Shown here one piece after another: positions 8,641 to 17,273 of a stretch of 34,223 nt of DNA (positions within the stretch are counted from its first letter, which is position 1; each line of letters starts with the position of its first letter). Origin of the DNA: Bacillota bacterium (lineage in GTDB: Bacteria > Bacillota > Limnochordia > DTU087). The notes under the pieces are model-generated. The model saw nothing but the letters and a program-made list of their open reading frames with translations, searched no databases and was not told where the DNA came from. The DNA lies in NCBI GenBank assembly GCA_012798955.1, contig JAAZMF010000149.1:1-34223 (forward strand). The letters are read 5' to 3'. Made by a program: the position numbers and the translations under genes.

Positions 8641-9390
8641 TTAACGCCTCAATATATTGCTCGATTGGTAGTATCGCAGAATGCCGTGGTAAATAGAGTT
8701 AGCAACTCTTTCTTGGTAGGTGGGATCCACCAATAGCTTTGCTTCCTTGGGGTTAGATAAAAAGCCCACTTCCACCATCACTGCAGGCATCCTAGTATCC
8801 TTTAGCACCCGATAATCTCCGGCATTGGCCTGCCGCCGATTAGGACCGAGCCGTTTTACAAGCTCAGTTTGAATAGCTATGGCTAAGCGCTTACTTTCCT
8901 CCCGCCCAGGATAAAAGAAAACTTGGGCACCGGACCAGATAGATTGGGGAAAACTGTTGCAGTGAATACTTATGAACAGATCGGCCTCGGCCTTGTTGGC
9001 CATATCAACTCGCCCGATCAAATCTTGTCTTTTACGATTGATGAGACCGCCATTGGGAATCGGATGTTTTATGTTATCCCCATCCCGAGTAAAAAGTGTA
9101 TATATGCTAGCCTGATTGAGAAGCCGCCCTAGATGCTCGGCAATGGCCAGGACAATGTCCTTCTCCAATGCCCCATGGACAGACACCGCACCGGGATCAT
9201 AGCCACCATGGCCCGGGTCAATTACAATCAACCGCCCCGAGATCCTCTCCCGCAACAATCCGCTGGTAGGCCTAAAATCCCGCCACCTACCAAATGATGT
9301 AGCCATTAGCCCGACAACAATTAACCCCAGGAAGGCGCAGATCACCCCTTTGCGGGTGATCCCAATAACCACCACTGGCCGTGCCATCAT
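8641..9390 (-). CDS. cwlD: N-acetylmuramoyl-L-alanine amidase, CwlD-like (Amidase_3)
   Basis: 249 aa; N-terminal TM; VIDPGHGGYDPGAVS, LFISIHCNSFP, VMVEVGFLSNPKEAKLL. Confidence 0.88.
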   Translation of the reverse strand: MMARPVVVIGITRKGVICAFLGLIVVGLMATSFGRWRDFRPTSGLLRERISGRLIVIDPGHGGYDPGAVSVHGALEKDIVLAIAEHLGRLLNQASIYTLFTRDGDNIKHPIPNGGLINRKRQDLIGRVDMANKAEADLFISIHCNSFPQSIWSGAQVFFYPGREESKRLAIAIQTELVKRLGPNRRQANAGDYRVLKDTRMPAVMVEVGFLSNPKEAKLLVDPTYQERVANSIYHGILRYYQSSNILRR

Positions 9391-9485
9391 ACCAGCCCCC
9401 AGTCTGTATCAAGGCCGCCCGGCAAGGGGCAGTTCCCATCTACAGACTTATGCGGCAGACAAAGACATTATTTAAGATTAAGGAT

Positions 9486-10115
9486 CTAGATATGGGCGGC
9501 AAACACCCGATACCCACCACCCTTATCGATGGTTTCAACCCTACCATAGTGGTTATTTAGATGCTTCTCCAAACTACTAGCACCCTGCTTGGTACGAATC
9601 ACAACACAAAGCATACCTCCTGGGGCCAGATGCTCCTTAGCCTCAGCCAGCAAAGGGTAAATAATCTGCTTGCCGGCCCGAATGGGAGGGTTAGTGGCGA
9701 TTAGAGAAAAATCCCGCTCCGGGACAACAGCGAAGCCTTCACCCCAGCGAACATCGACCTTTACACCATTTAATCTGGCGTTCTCCTTAGCGATCTCCAC
9801 TGCCCGGCGATTTACATCCACCATGATTACTTCGAGTTCCGGCTCCTCTTTGGCAGCGGTGATACCCACAGGGCCATACCCGCAACCCAAATCAAGTAGT
9901 CTGCCTTGCTTAGGCAAAGGCAGAGCATCAATCAAAAGACGGGTACCGCGATCAACTCTAAACCGGGAAAAAACCCCGGCCTCGGTGAAAAACTTGTACT
10001 CCACCCCCCGCAATCGAGCCGCGATCTCCATCTTTCCAGATGGTGATGCAGGTTCAGCTGTAAAATAATGTTCTTGTTCCATATCGTGCCCCATTGCGTC
10101 CCCTACCTTTGCCAT
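9486..10115 (-). CDS. Class I SAM-dependent methyltransferase, RsmC-like small-domain family
   Basis: 209 aa; LLDLGCGYGPVGITAAKE, FSLIATNPPIRAGKQ. Confidence 0.88.
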   Translation of the reverse strand: MAKVGDAMGHDMEQEHYFTAEPASPSGKMEIAARLRGVEYKFFTEAGVFSRFRVDRGTRLLIDALPLPKQGRLLDLGCGYGPVGITAAKEEPELEVIMVDVNRRAVEIAKENARLNGVKVDVRWGEGFAVVPERDFSLIATNPPIRAGKQIIYPLLAEAKEHLAPGGMLCVVIRTKQGASSLEKHLNNHYGRVETIDKGGGYRVFAAHI

Positions 10116-10117
10116 AG

Positions 10118-11083
10118 CTAAGCTTCATAGAGATTAGCCAAATCGTCAACATCCCCGATAAATAAAGAACGCCCTAATCGCTGATCATAGTTTGTCCATC
10201 TTTGGCCGGGAGCACCGCTCTCAAGGATCTCCATGAACTTGCTCACTTGACCATCGAGATTGTCGGCGTGGTGCAATATGCAAGCTTCCACTGTCTGTGG
10301 CTCCTTAGGCGAGCCCCATGCCAACTCACCATGGTGACTAAGTAGCATATGACAGATGCGCAGGGCCATTTCCTTGGGAAAATCCGGCAAGGTCTGTATC
10401 ATATCACTAACTAGCCTGTAGCCCATGGACACATGACCTAAGAGACGACCCATATCGGTAATCTCAATGCCTGCCCCTAAGGCGTATTCCTCCACTTTTC
10501 CCACATCGTGTAAAAGGGCCCCAGTCACCAAAATGTCTCGATCCACCTTGGGATACAACTGAACTACGGTATCACAAACCCGCACAACATTCAGGGTATG
10601 CTCCACTAGCCCCCCCACATAAGCTTGGTGCATGGAGCGGGCAGCGGGAGCCATCCCGAAATCCTCTAGGAATTCATCGCTGAAGACCGCCTGCAACAGC
10701 CGCCTACAATCCCCATCAGTGACGCTATCTATTAGTCCCACCAGCTCCCCAAGCATTGCCTTGCGATCCCGGGTGCTAGTAGGTAAGAACTCTTCCTTTG
10801 AATACTGGCCCGGAAGTGGCTTAAGCACAGAGCTACACACAATCTGTAGACTCTCTCGAAAAACGGCAACCCGGCCCTCAACCTCTAGTACATCACCTAC
10901 TGCTAGCTCCGCAGCCAGCTTCTCTCCCTGCTCCCAAACGATACCCCTAATATCACCGGTCTTATCGGATAGCTGCATTAACAGAAAGCGTCCCGGTTTC
11001 GAGGAAAAGGGGATAAGCTCTTTGCGAGTCAGCAAATAGTGACCTCTGACATTATTTCCTTCCAACATGTCCTTAATCTTCAT
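10118..11083 (-). CDS. yhaM: 3'-5' exoribonuclease YhaM family (OB fold + HD domain)
   Basis: 321 aa; N-terminal OB-like region and HD motif LVTGALLHDVGKVEEY, LLSHHGELAWGSPKEPQTVEA. Confidence 0.9.
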   Translation of the reverse strand: MKIKDMLEGNNVRGHYLLTRKELIPFSSKPGRFLLMQLSDKTGDIRGIVWEQGEKLAAELAVGDVLEVEGRVAVFRESLQIVCSSVLKPLPGQYSKEEFLPTSTRDRKAMLGELVGLIDSVTDGDCRRLLQAVFSDEFLEDFGMAPAARSMHQAYVGGLVEHTLNVVRVCDTVVQLYPKVDRDILVTGALLHDVGKVEEYALGAGIEITDMGRLLGHVSMGYRLVSDMIQTLPDFPKEMALRICHMLLSHHGELAWGSPKEPQTVEACILHHADNLDGQVSKFMEILESGAPGQRWTNYDQRLGRSLFIGDVDDLANLYEA

Positions 11084-11224
11084 GGTAAAAATGGGCCTAC
11101 TTTAACTTGCACCCAGGCACGGATGCGGCCCAACACCTCCTCAGATTCCACATAGCGCTTAGGATTAGCTACTATGCTCCCACCTTATCTTTCTGCTAAT
11201 TCCTCTATGCTAGATTATCTACTG

Positions 11225-11285
11225 ACTTCCACGAGAGTTCTGCCTAGAGAGCTCACGACTCTAGTCGTGGGTAGTTGACTCTACA
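11225..11285. mobile_element. Possible IS200/IS605-family terminal hairpin relic (no tnpA/tnpB seen)
   Basis: GAGCTCACGACTCTAGTCGTGGGTAGTTGAC: CTCACGAC/GTCGTGGG hairpin followed by GTAGTTGAC, resembling subterminal hairpins of IS200/IS605 elements. Confidence 0.35.
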
Positions 11286-11379
11286 CGGGGACCCATAAGA
11301 TAGGTTAACATACAAGTCCACAAGGCGCCCGGATTCCAGCCTAGATCCCGCCACCCCTAGGATTCTACTCCCTATTAAT

Positions 11380-12315
11380 TCATAGGGTCTGCAACAAGCC
11401 CAGGAGTCGCACAAGGGTCTGTAAATCCCGGGAGTTGTGTAGAAGCACCATCTCAAGCAAGGCCGGCTCTTGATCCATAACAAACTCATAATATACCTGG
11501 GGAATCATATAGCCAGGGATATCACCTACACGATAGGTATCGAGCAGATATCTTTCTACAGTAGTTAGGCGGCAATCCGGTAGTAACCCAGTGTAGTGTT
11601 GCCTTACGTGGCGGAGCAAGTCAATATGAAGCCCCGGACGCAGTTCGTTGCCAAGATAATAGCGCAAACGACCGTTTAGAAAGGGCTGGTCAAAGGCTCG
11701 ACCATTATACGAGACCCACACAGGGCGATTTCCCAGAATATCTGCTGCGGCGTCTAGGGCCCCGATCTCTTCTTCAAACCCCCGGGCCAAAAACTGCTTC
11801 AAGTGGGGCTTTCCCTGCTCAAAGTACATTAAGCCAACTAAAAAAAGCGGCTGGGTAGAGCACAAACCAGTGGTCTCAAGATCAAAAAAGACAAATTCCT
11901 CCGGTTCATACAGCCGAGCCAAGTCCCAATCCGATGCACCCCTGCGGGCAAGTTCCCATGCATCCCGGGCTTCGATGGCACGGAGCACATGCTTTGCCTC
12001 GGTTTGGAATCTCTTCGTTTCCAGTAATCCATCTACCCAGACAATCCCCTCGGCCTCAAGCCGCTGGGCAGTCTTGGGCCCAATCCCTCGAACCAACTGC
12101 AATTGCCTTCGCAATCTATTTGCATCACCTAGCAAAGGGGGGAACTCTACAGGGGGAGATTCTTCCAGAAGATAATAGGTACTATGGCCATTGTGGTTAA
12201 CAGATCCTCTAGAGAATTGGGCAGTTAATCTGGGCCCATGACCCCAGGTTGATCTAGCCCTGACACCACCTGCCTCTTGGTGGGATCGCAGGCGCTTGGC
12301 TAAATTGGACGCCAA
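11380..12315 (-). CDS. Ribonuclease H-like exonuclease, YprB-like
   Basis: 311 aa; FVFFDLETTGLCSTQPLFLVGLMYFE, VSYNGRAFDQPFL, LHNSRDLQTLVRLL. Confidence 0.82.
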   Translation of the reverse strand: MASNLAKRLRSHQEAGGVRARSTWGHGPRLTAQFSRGSVNHNGHSTYYLLEESPPVEFPPLLGDANRLRRQLQLVRGIGPKTAQRLEAEGIVWVDGLLETKRFQTEAKHVLRAIEARDAWELARRGASDWDLARLYEPEEFVFFDLETTGLCSTQPLFLVGLMYFEQGKPHLKQFLARGFEEEIGALDAAADILGNRPVWVSYNGRAFDQPFLNGRLRYYLGNELRPGLHIDLLRHVRQHYTGLLPDCRLTTVERYLLDTYRVGDIPGYMIPQVYYEFVMDQEPALLEMVLLHNSRDLQTLVRLLGLLQTL

Positions 12316-12338
12316 TTCCCCATCCCCTTCCCATGATC

Positions 12339-13793
12339 CTAGGGGCTAGAAAGCCCCTGCTTCTCCAAATGCCTTAGCTCATCTTTAGCCTGGGCTAAGC
12401 TGGGATCCAGTTCCAGTGCCTTCACAAAGTGCTCTTTGGCCTTAACCAGCCGAAACTCAGCGCTATAAGCCATACCCAAATGGTAATGGACTACGGCCCG
12501 GTCCCAAGGTCGCTCTTCATCCCCCATTAGATCAAGTGCCTTGGTAAATTCTAGAATTGCATCCCCATACTCACCTAACTTGTAATATGCCCATCCCAAT
12601 GTATCTCGGAAAGCACCATTACCAGGCGATAGTTCCACGGCTTTTTGAGCCATCTCCAGAGCCTTCTGCAGGTAAATGCCATTATCTACGTAGATGTAAG
12701 CCAAATTGTTATATCCCAAAGGCTCTTCGGGAGCCAGCATAATCACTTGCTCAAACTCGGCAATTGCCCCCGCCTCATCACCACTTTCTATATAAGCATA
12801 GCCTAGATTAGAATGGGCAGCAACATTGTATGGATCGATGGCAACAATTTTCTGGAACTCCTTTATAGCTGACGAATAGTTGCGGGAGGCCAAAAAGGCA
12901 GCACCTTTAGCAAAGGCTGTTCTCAAGATTTCAAATTCTTCCACATAGAAGAGCTCATCAGGTAGGGAGACATTGAACTGAAGATCAGAAAACTGTTGGG
13001 CCATGGCCAAACGGCTTCCCTGCACACATACTTCCTTGGGAAACCAGATGTTATCATTGAAGCGAACTAGCTTCATGACCATTCTAGCCTCTTCTGGCCC
13101 CATCTCCACGACCTCAGCAACCATCCCCGTGATTTGACCATTGGCATTAGCATCAATGGAGGTAGCCTTAAACTCTACAGATGCAAAAGGAGTGCCAAGG
13201 CCCGTAACCCGCAAAGGCAGCCAACTGACAGAATCTATCCAAAAGACTGTGTTCTCCCAAAGGTCGGGCCGGGTCTCTGCAGGCTTTAGTTCCACCGTAT
13301 ATACCAAGCGATCAAGATACTCTTCTTCACCGGATAGGTAACCTTGACCACCTAGGGACAGTCGCTCTAGTGATGCCAAAACTAGATCCGTAATCAAAGG
13401 AAAGCCTAAATGTATGGGATCATGGATAATGCGGGGCCGTGTTGCTCCCTGGAGGTATTGGGCCACCATGTCGCCGTCGGTAATAATCGTGGACGGATTA
13501 GTTGCCCCTGGCTCCAGGTAATCTAGGCGTAAATGCTCCCGATTCTTGACCATCAAATCGCCAGTGAGTAGCTGTAGACCAATCTCACCTTCATGGACAG
13601 AAAAGGTCACTGTGCCAGTCAGATTCTTGGCCACATTGAACTGCCCTGCCATTTTTGCGAGAACGCTATCACCATCAAGACCAGTGCTACTCGTGGCGGC
13701 TAAAGCAGGTACTCCACCCAGGCCATAAACAATGACCACAGCCAAACATAGGGCAACTAGAACGCTCAGCTTCCGAATATGGAAAACACCCAA
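12339..13793 (-). CDS. Exported LolA-like domain fused to C-terminal TPR repeats
   Basis: 484 aa; signal peptide; N-terminal LolA/sorting-protein-like beta domain; C-terminal TPRs (AAHSNLGYAYIESGDEAGAIAEFEQVIMLAPEEPLGYNNLAYIYVDNG...). Confidence 0.78.
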   Translation of the reverse strand: MGVFHIRKLSVLVALCLAVVIVYGLGGVPALAATSSTGLDGDSVLAKMAGQFNVAKNLTGTVTFSVHEGEIGLQLLTGDLMVKNREHLRLDYLEPGATNPSTIITDGDMVAQYLQGATRPRIIHDPIHLGFPLITDLVLASLERLSLGGQGYLSGEEEYLDRLVYTVELKPAETRPDLWENTVFWIDSVSWLPLRVTGLGTPFASVEFKATSIDANANGQITGMVAEVVEMGPEEARMVMKLVRFNDNIWFPKEVCVQGSRLAMAQQFSDLQFNVSLPDELFYVEEFEILRTAFAKGAAFLASRNYSSAIKEFQKIVAIDPYNVAAHSNLGYAYIESGDEAGAIAEFEQVIMLAPEEPLGYNNLAYIYVDNGIYLQKALEMAQKAVELSPGNGAFRDTLGWAYYKLGEYGDAILEFTKALDLMGDEERPWDRAVVHYHLGMAYSAEFRLVKAKEHFVKALELDPSLAQAKDELRHLEKQGLSSP

Positions 13794-13865
13794 CTTGTCA
13801 TCTCCCCCTAAAGTTTAGTCAGGGTAGGAACCCGCCACCCCCAAAGATTTTGCCCAGACCATCTC

Positions 13866-14663
13866 TTACCTAACACGAATGTCAGCAACAGAATCCAAGA
13901 CATACGTGGGCACTATATCCGATGCCTCCAAAGTGCCACGATTTGTCACCCCGGTCATGACCAAGGCTGTAGCCAAACCGAAATCATGGCCCATGAGGAT
14001 ATCAGTCTCAATGCGATCCCCCACCATTAGGCACCGGGCAGGTGCAAGGCCCAGCACCCCTAGAGCTACCTCAACAGTAATGGGACTTGGCTTCCCTACA
14101 ATCAACTCAACTTTCTGCCCTGAAGTACCCTCCACCGCCCCAATCACCCCACCGGCATCGGGGATCTCGCCCCCCTCCACCGGGCATGTTCGATCACCAT
14201 TAGTGGCAATCAACCGGGCACCTTTCTTGACACACTGCAAGGCTCGATTGAGCTTAGCGTAATGGAAAGTACGGTCAAAAGACAAGATGACATAATCCAC
14301 TCGGTAATCATTGTGCTCCGGCTCTAGAGTATAGCTGATCCCGGCCTCATCTAGATCATTTAAAAGTGCTTGCTCACCCACCACATAGCACAAGCAATCC
14401 GGTGAATGGGTCTTTAGGTACTTACCTAGCACAAAGGACGAATTAATCACACTATGGACATCGGTAGGTATACCCAGTCTCGTCAGCTTTGCCGCGTAAT
14501 CATAACGGGTTTCAATGGGTTTATTAGATAGAAATAAAACCTGCCTGCCCGCCTCCCGCAGTTCCCGTATGATGCGATCCGCCCCCGGCAGAAGCCTTTC
14601 ACCCAAATAAATGGTTCCATCTAGGTCAAAAATGTACCCATCGTACAATTGCATATCACTCAA
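13866..14663 (-). CDS. HAD-IIA family phosphatase (NagD/AraL/PGP-like)
   Basis: 265 aa; YIFDLDGTIYLGERLLPGA, LFLSNKP, LMVGDRIETDILMGHDFGLATALVMTGV. Confidence 0.9.
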   Translation of the reverse strand: MSDMQLYDGYIFDLDGTIYLGERLLPGADRIIRELREAGRQVLFLSNKPIETRYDYAAKLTRLGIPTDVHSVINSSFVLGKYLKTHSPDCLCYVVGEQALLNDLDEAGISYTLEPEHNDYRVDYVILSFDRTFHYAKLNRALQCVKKGARLIATNGDRTCPVEGGEIPDAGGVIGAVEGTSGQKVELIVGKPSPITVEVALGVLGLAPARCLMVGDRIETDILMGHDFGLATALVMTGVTNRGTLEASDIVPTYVLDSVADIRVR

Positions 14664-14702
14664 AATCCCCTCTACCCTTTCCTCTGCCCCCCAATATGTA
14701 TA

Positions 14703-15308
14703 TCAACACCGCTTTTTGGACCACTCCCAAAGCTCCACCCGGCTAGTGGAAACAGCCACGGCGGGACTATCTAACACCGCCCGAAGCTCCGCAACTGTCT
14801 CCACCAGTCCCCCTGCAATAATGGGAGGCATGGAAGCTACCGGCAATTTGTGTCCTAAATACGGAAGAACCAAAGCCGGCAATATCTCCACAGCGTCAGG
14901 TTCACTAGAACGCAAGATGTTTAGCCCCGTCCTTACTGCCTCAGAGTCCAAGGCAAACAGTCGCTGAATAGCCAATAATCCTGCATCCTTTGCCGCCCGA
15001 ATCAGATGACTCCTAGTCGTCACAACTCCATCTAGAGGCACTCGCTTCGCAAGATAATCAACCGCGACCTGATCTTTGCCTAATCCCGGGATCAAATCAA
15101 TGTGCACAAAAGCTGTGGTATCCCCTTTGGCCTTAATAGCTCGGACCACTTCATCCAACTCCAAGATCGTACCACCGAGAATGAAAAAAACCTGCATGCC
15201 TTTGGCCAATGCCAATCTAACCGCCGAAGCATCTCGCAAACCGGCAATCACAGGATTTTGCTCCAATTTATCAAGTAAAGAATCTCTGTCGCTACTCAAC
15301 TCTAGCAC
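14703..15308 (-). CDS. glpP: Glycerol-3-phosphate responsive antiterminator GlpP
   Basis: 201 aa; NPVIAGLRD, FFILGGTILELDEVV, FVHIDLIPGLGKDQVAVDYLAK, VEILPALVLPY, IIAGGLVET. Confidence 0.92.
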   Translation of the reverse strand: MLELSSDRDSLLDKLEQNPVIAGLRDASAVRLALAKGMQVFFILGGTILELDEVVRAIKAKGDTTAFVHIDLIPGLGKDQVAVDYLAKRVPLDGVVTTRSHLIRAAKDAGLLAIQRLFALDSEAVRTGLNILRSSEPDAVEILPALVLPYLGHKLPVASMPPIIAGGLVETVAELRAVLDSPAVAVSTSRVELWEWSKKRC

Positions 15309-15894
15309 ATCCCTCCCCTAAGGGCCCCCTCGTCCGCCATATAACGCGTTTTTCCGTGATCACCACATCGACTGGCACATCATGGGACGCTGAGGGCACT
15401 CTTTCTACTAGCTGCACATCGAAACACACTCCAACCTTGCACGCACAATCCGCCTTAGGCAAAAACCGATCATAATAGCCACCACCATATCCAATCCGCC
15501 GTCCCGTTCCATCAAAGGCGAGCCCAGGGACGACCACCACATCCAAGTCCTCTGGCAAGATTGCTTCACCAATCCTAGAAGGTTCAAGTATGCCCCAATG
15601 GCCCGGGACCGCCTCGGCTCTACTATTGATTGGATAAAGGGCAAGCTCTTTCGTGGCAGGCAAACAGATAGGTGCCACCACCAACTTACCCAACTCCACC
15701 CCACGCTCCAGCAAAAGCCAAGTATCAACTTCGCTACCAAAAGCTAGAAAGAGCATAATGGTGGTCGCCTCTTGGACCACTTCTAGATCAAAAAACCGCT
15801 CCATAATATCATGACTAAACCTCTGGCGTTTTGCCTGTGGCAATCCGTTGCGCAACGCCAGAACTTGCTTACGCATAACATCCTTGTCCTGCAT
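15292..15894 (-). CDS. 5-formyltetrahydrofolate cyclo-ligase
   Basis: MQDKDVMRKQVLALRNGLPQ...VVVPGLAFDGTGRRIGYGGGYYDRFL. Start set to 15894 behind GGGGAGGATCC; the ORF-track start at 15939 looks too long. Confidence 0.9.
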   Translation of the reverse strand: MQDKDVMRKQVLALRNGLPQAKRQRFSHDIMERFFDLEVVQEATTIMLFLAFGSEVDTWLLLERGVELGKLVVAPICLPATKELALYPINSRAEAVPGHWGILEPSRIGEAILPEDLDVVVVPGLAFDGTGRRIGYGGGYYDRFLPKADCACKVGVCFDVQLVERVPSASHDVPVDVVITEKRVIWRTRGPLGEGCARVE

Positions 15895-15965
15895 GGATCC
15901 TCCCCTTCCACAAAATCCAAGAGACAAGTCTCTCCCCAAACCCCTAGGTCCGTAGGATCGCCAAA

Positions 15966-17273
15966 CTAACGGGGGCGAACCATGGATATGGCCAAGTGCT
16001 TTTCACTTAGTTGCTCCTCGAGACACCGCTCCACATCGTCTAGGGTGAGCTGCTGCAATATATCTAGATAGGAAAACAAAGAGCTGCCCTTTAGATGGGT
16101 AGAGATGAAATTGCTAGCGATAAACTCCAGGGAATTAAAGGCATAAAGGAAGCTACCTATTGATTTTCTTTTTTGCCTGGCAAATTCCTCCTGGGCAATA
16201 CCGTTTTCCCTGGCTTCCTCAAGGCCAACCAGCACCGCCTCCACCAGTTGATCGGGCTCATCGGTGGAACCCCCGAGAATGGCATGGGCAAAAGTCTCTT
16301 CGGCAGTATAATATGTGTCAAAACTATCATCAATGAGTCCCGCCTCATATAGACGATTATACAGTCCCGATGTCTTACCAAACAGAATCTGCAAGGTCAA
16401 ACTACTGATTAGTTGTCGCTTAAGCAGCTCATCCTTAGCCTTGAGCACGATATCCTTAAACCCCAGATAACATAAGGGGCGAGCAACAGCCATCTCCGTC
16501 CGCACCTGGGACTCCCTAATACTTGCAGGCTCAGTGGGATAGACCCGACGTAATGCCCCGAGGGCTTCGTAATTGCCCTGTGCTAACTGCTCCTCTGCTT
16601 GTTCTACTATCGCCATAGGCTCCACAGCCCCAACGACAAAGAGCACCATATTCTGAGGATGATAAAACGTACTATGGCATTGATACAGAATTTCGGGGGT
16701 GATCAGGCCCACGGAGGTAACAGTACCGGCGATCTTCTCCCGTACAGCATTACTATGATAGAGAGCTTTGAGGAGGTTTGAAAACCCTTGGTAGGCTGGG
16801 TTATCCTCATACATTGTAATCTCTTGTGCAATAATCCCCTGTTCCTTTTCCACGCTTTCCTGGGTGAAATACGGTGTTTGCACAAAGCTTAAGAGAGTAC
16901 TTAGGCATTCGTTGAAATTATCTGTCGTAGAAAACAGGTAACTAGTCAGAGCATAACTTGTGTAGGCATTGACCGAAGCCCCTAAGGTAGCAAAGATCTC
17001 AAACACATTGCCCTTGGGCCCTTCAAAGAGTTTGTGCTCAAGAAAATGGGCAACCCCTGCCGGCGTGGTTGTAACAGTCCCTTGACCAGGGGTGACGAAG
17101 CTTGTATCAATGGAACCGTATCTTGTGGCAAATACAGCATATTTCTCATTGTAATCAAGTTTTGGCATCACATACACATCTAGCCCTACAGAAAGGCGGC
17201 CATGATAGATTGTCTCCTTGAGCACCTCACTGGAGAGTGTCTGTAGCCCCATGTTTGTCTTGGTTATGCCCAT
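15966..17273 (-). CDS. M16 family peptidase, YmfH-like, with intact HFLEH zinc motif
   Basis: 435 aa; GVAHFLEHKLFEGPKGNVFEIFATLGASVNAYTSYALTSYLF. Confidence 0.9.
   Translation of the reverse strand: MGITKTNMGLQTLSSEVLKETIYHGRLSVGLDVYVMPKLDYNEKYAVFATRYGSIDTSFVTPGQGTVTTTPAGVAHFLEHKLFEGPKGNVFEIFATLGASVNAYTSYALTSYLFSTTDNFNECLSTLLSFVQTPYFTQESVEKEQGIIAQEITMYEDNPAYQGFSNLLKALYHSNAVREKIAGTVTSVGLITPEILYQCHSTFYHPQNMVLFVVGAVEPMAIVEQAEEQLAQGNYEALGALRRVYPTEPASIRESQVRTEMAVARPLCYLGFKDIVLKAKDELLKRQLISSLTLQILFGKTSGLYNRLYEAGLIDDSFDTYYTAEETFAHAILGGSTDEPDQLVEAVLVGLEEARENGIAQEEFARQKRKSIGSFLYAFNSLEFIASNFISTHLKGSSLFSYLDILQQLTLDDVERCLEEQLSEKHLAISMVRPR

Noticed and set aside
9670-11039. Plus-strand ORFs of 132 and 135 aa (9670-10068, 10632-11039)
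   Set aside because: Antisense shadows of the methyltransferase and yhaM genes.
13879-14262. 127-aa plus-strand ORF
   Set aside because: Antisense to the HAD-IIA phosphatase; no recognizable motif.
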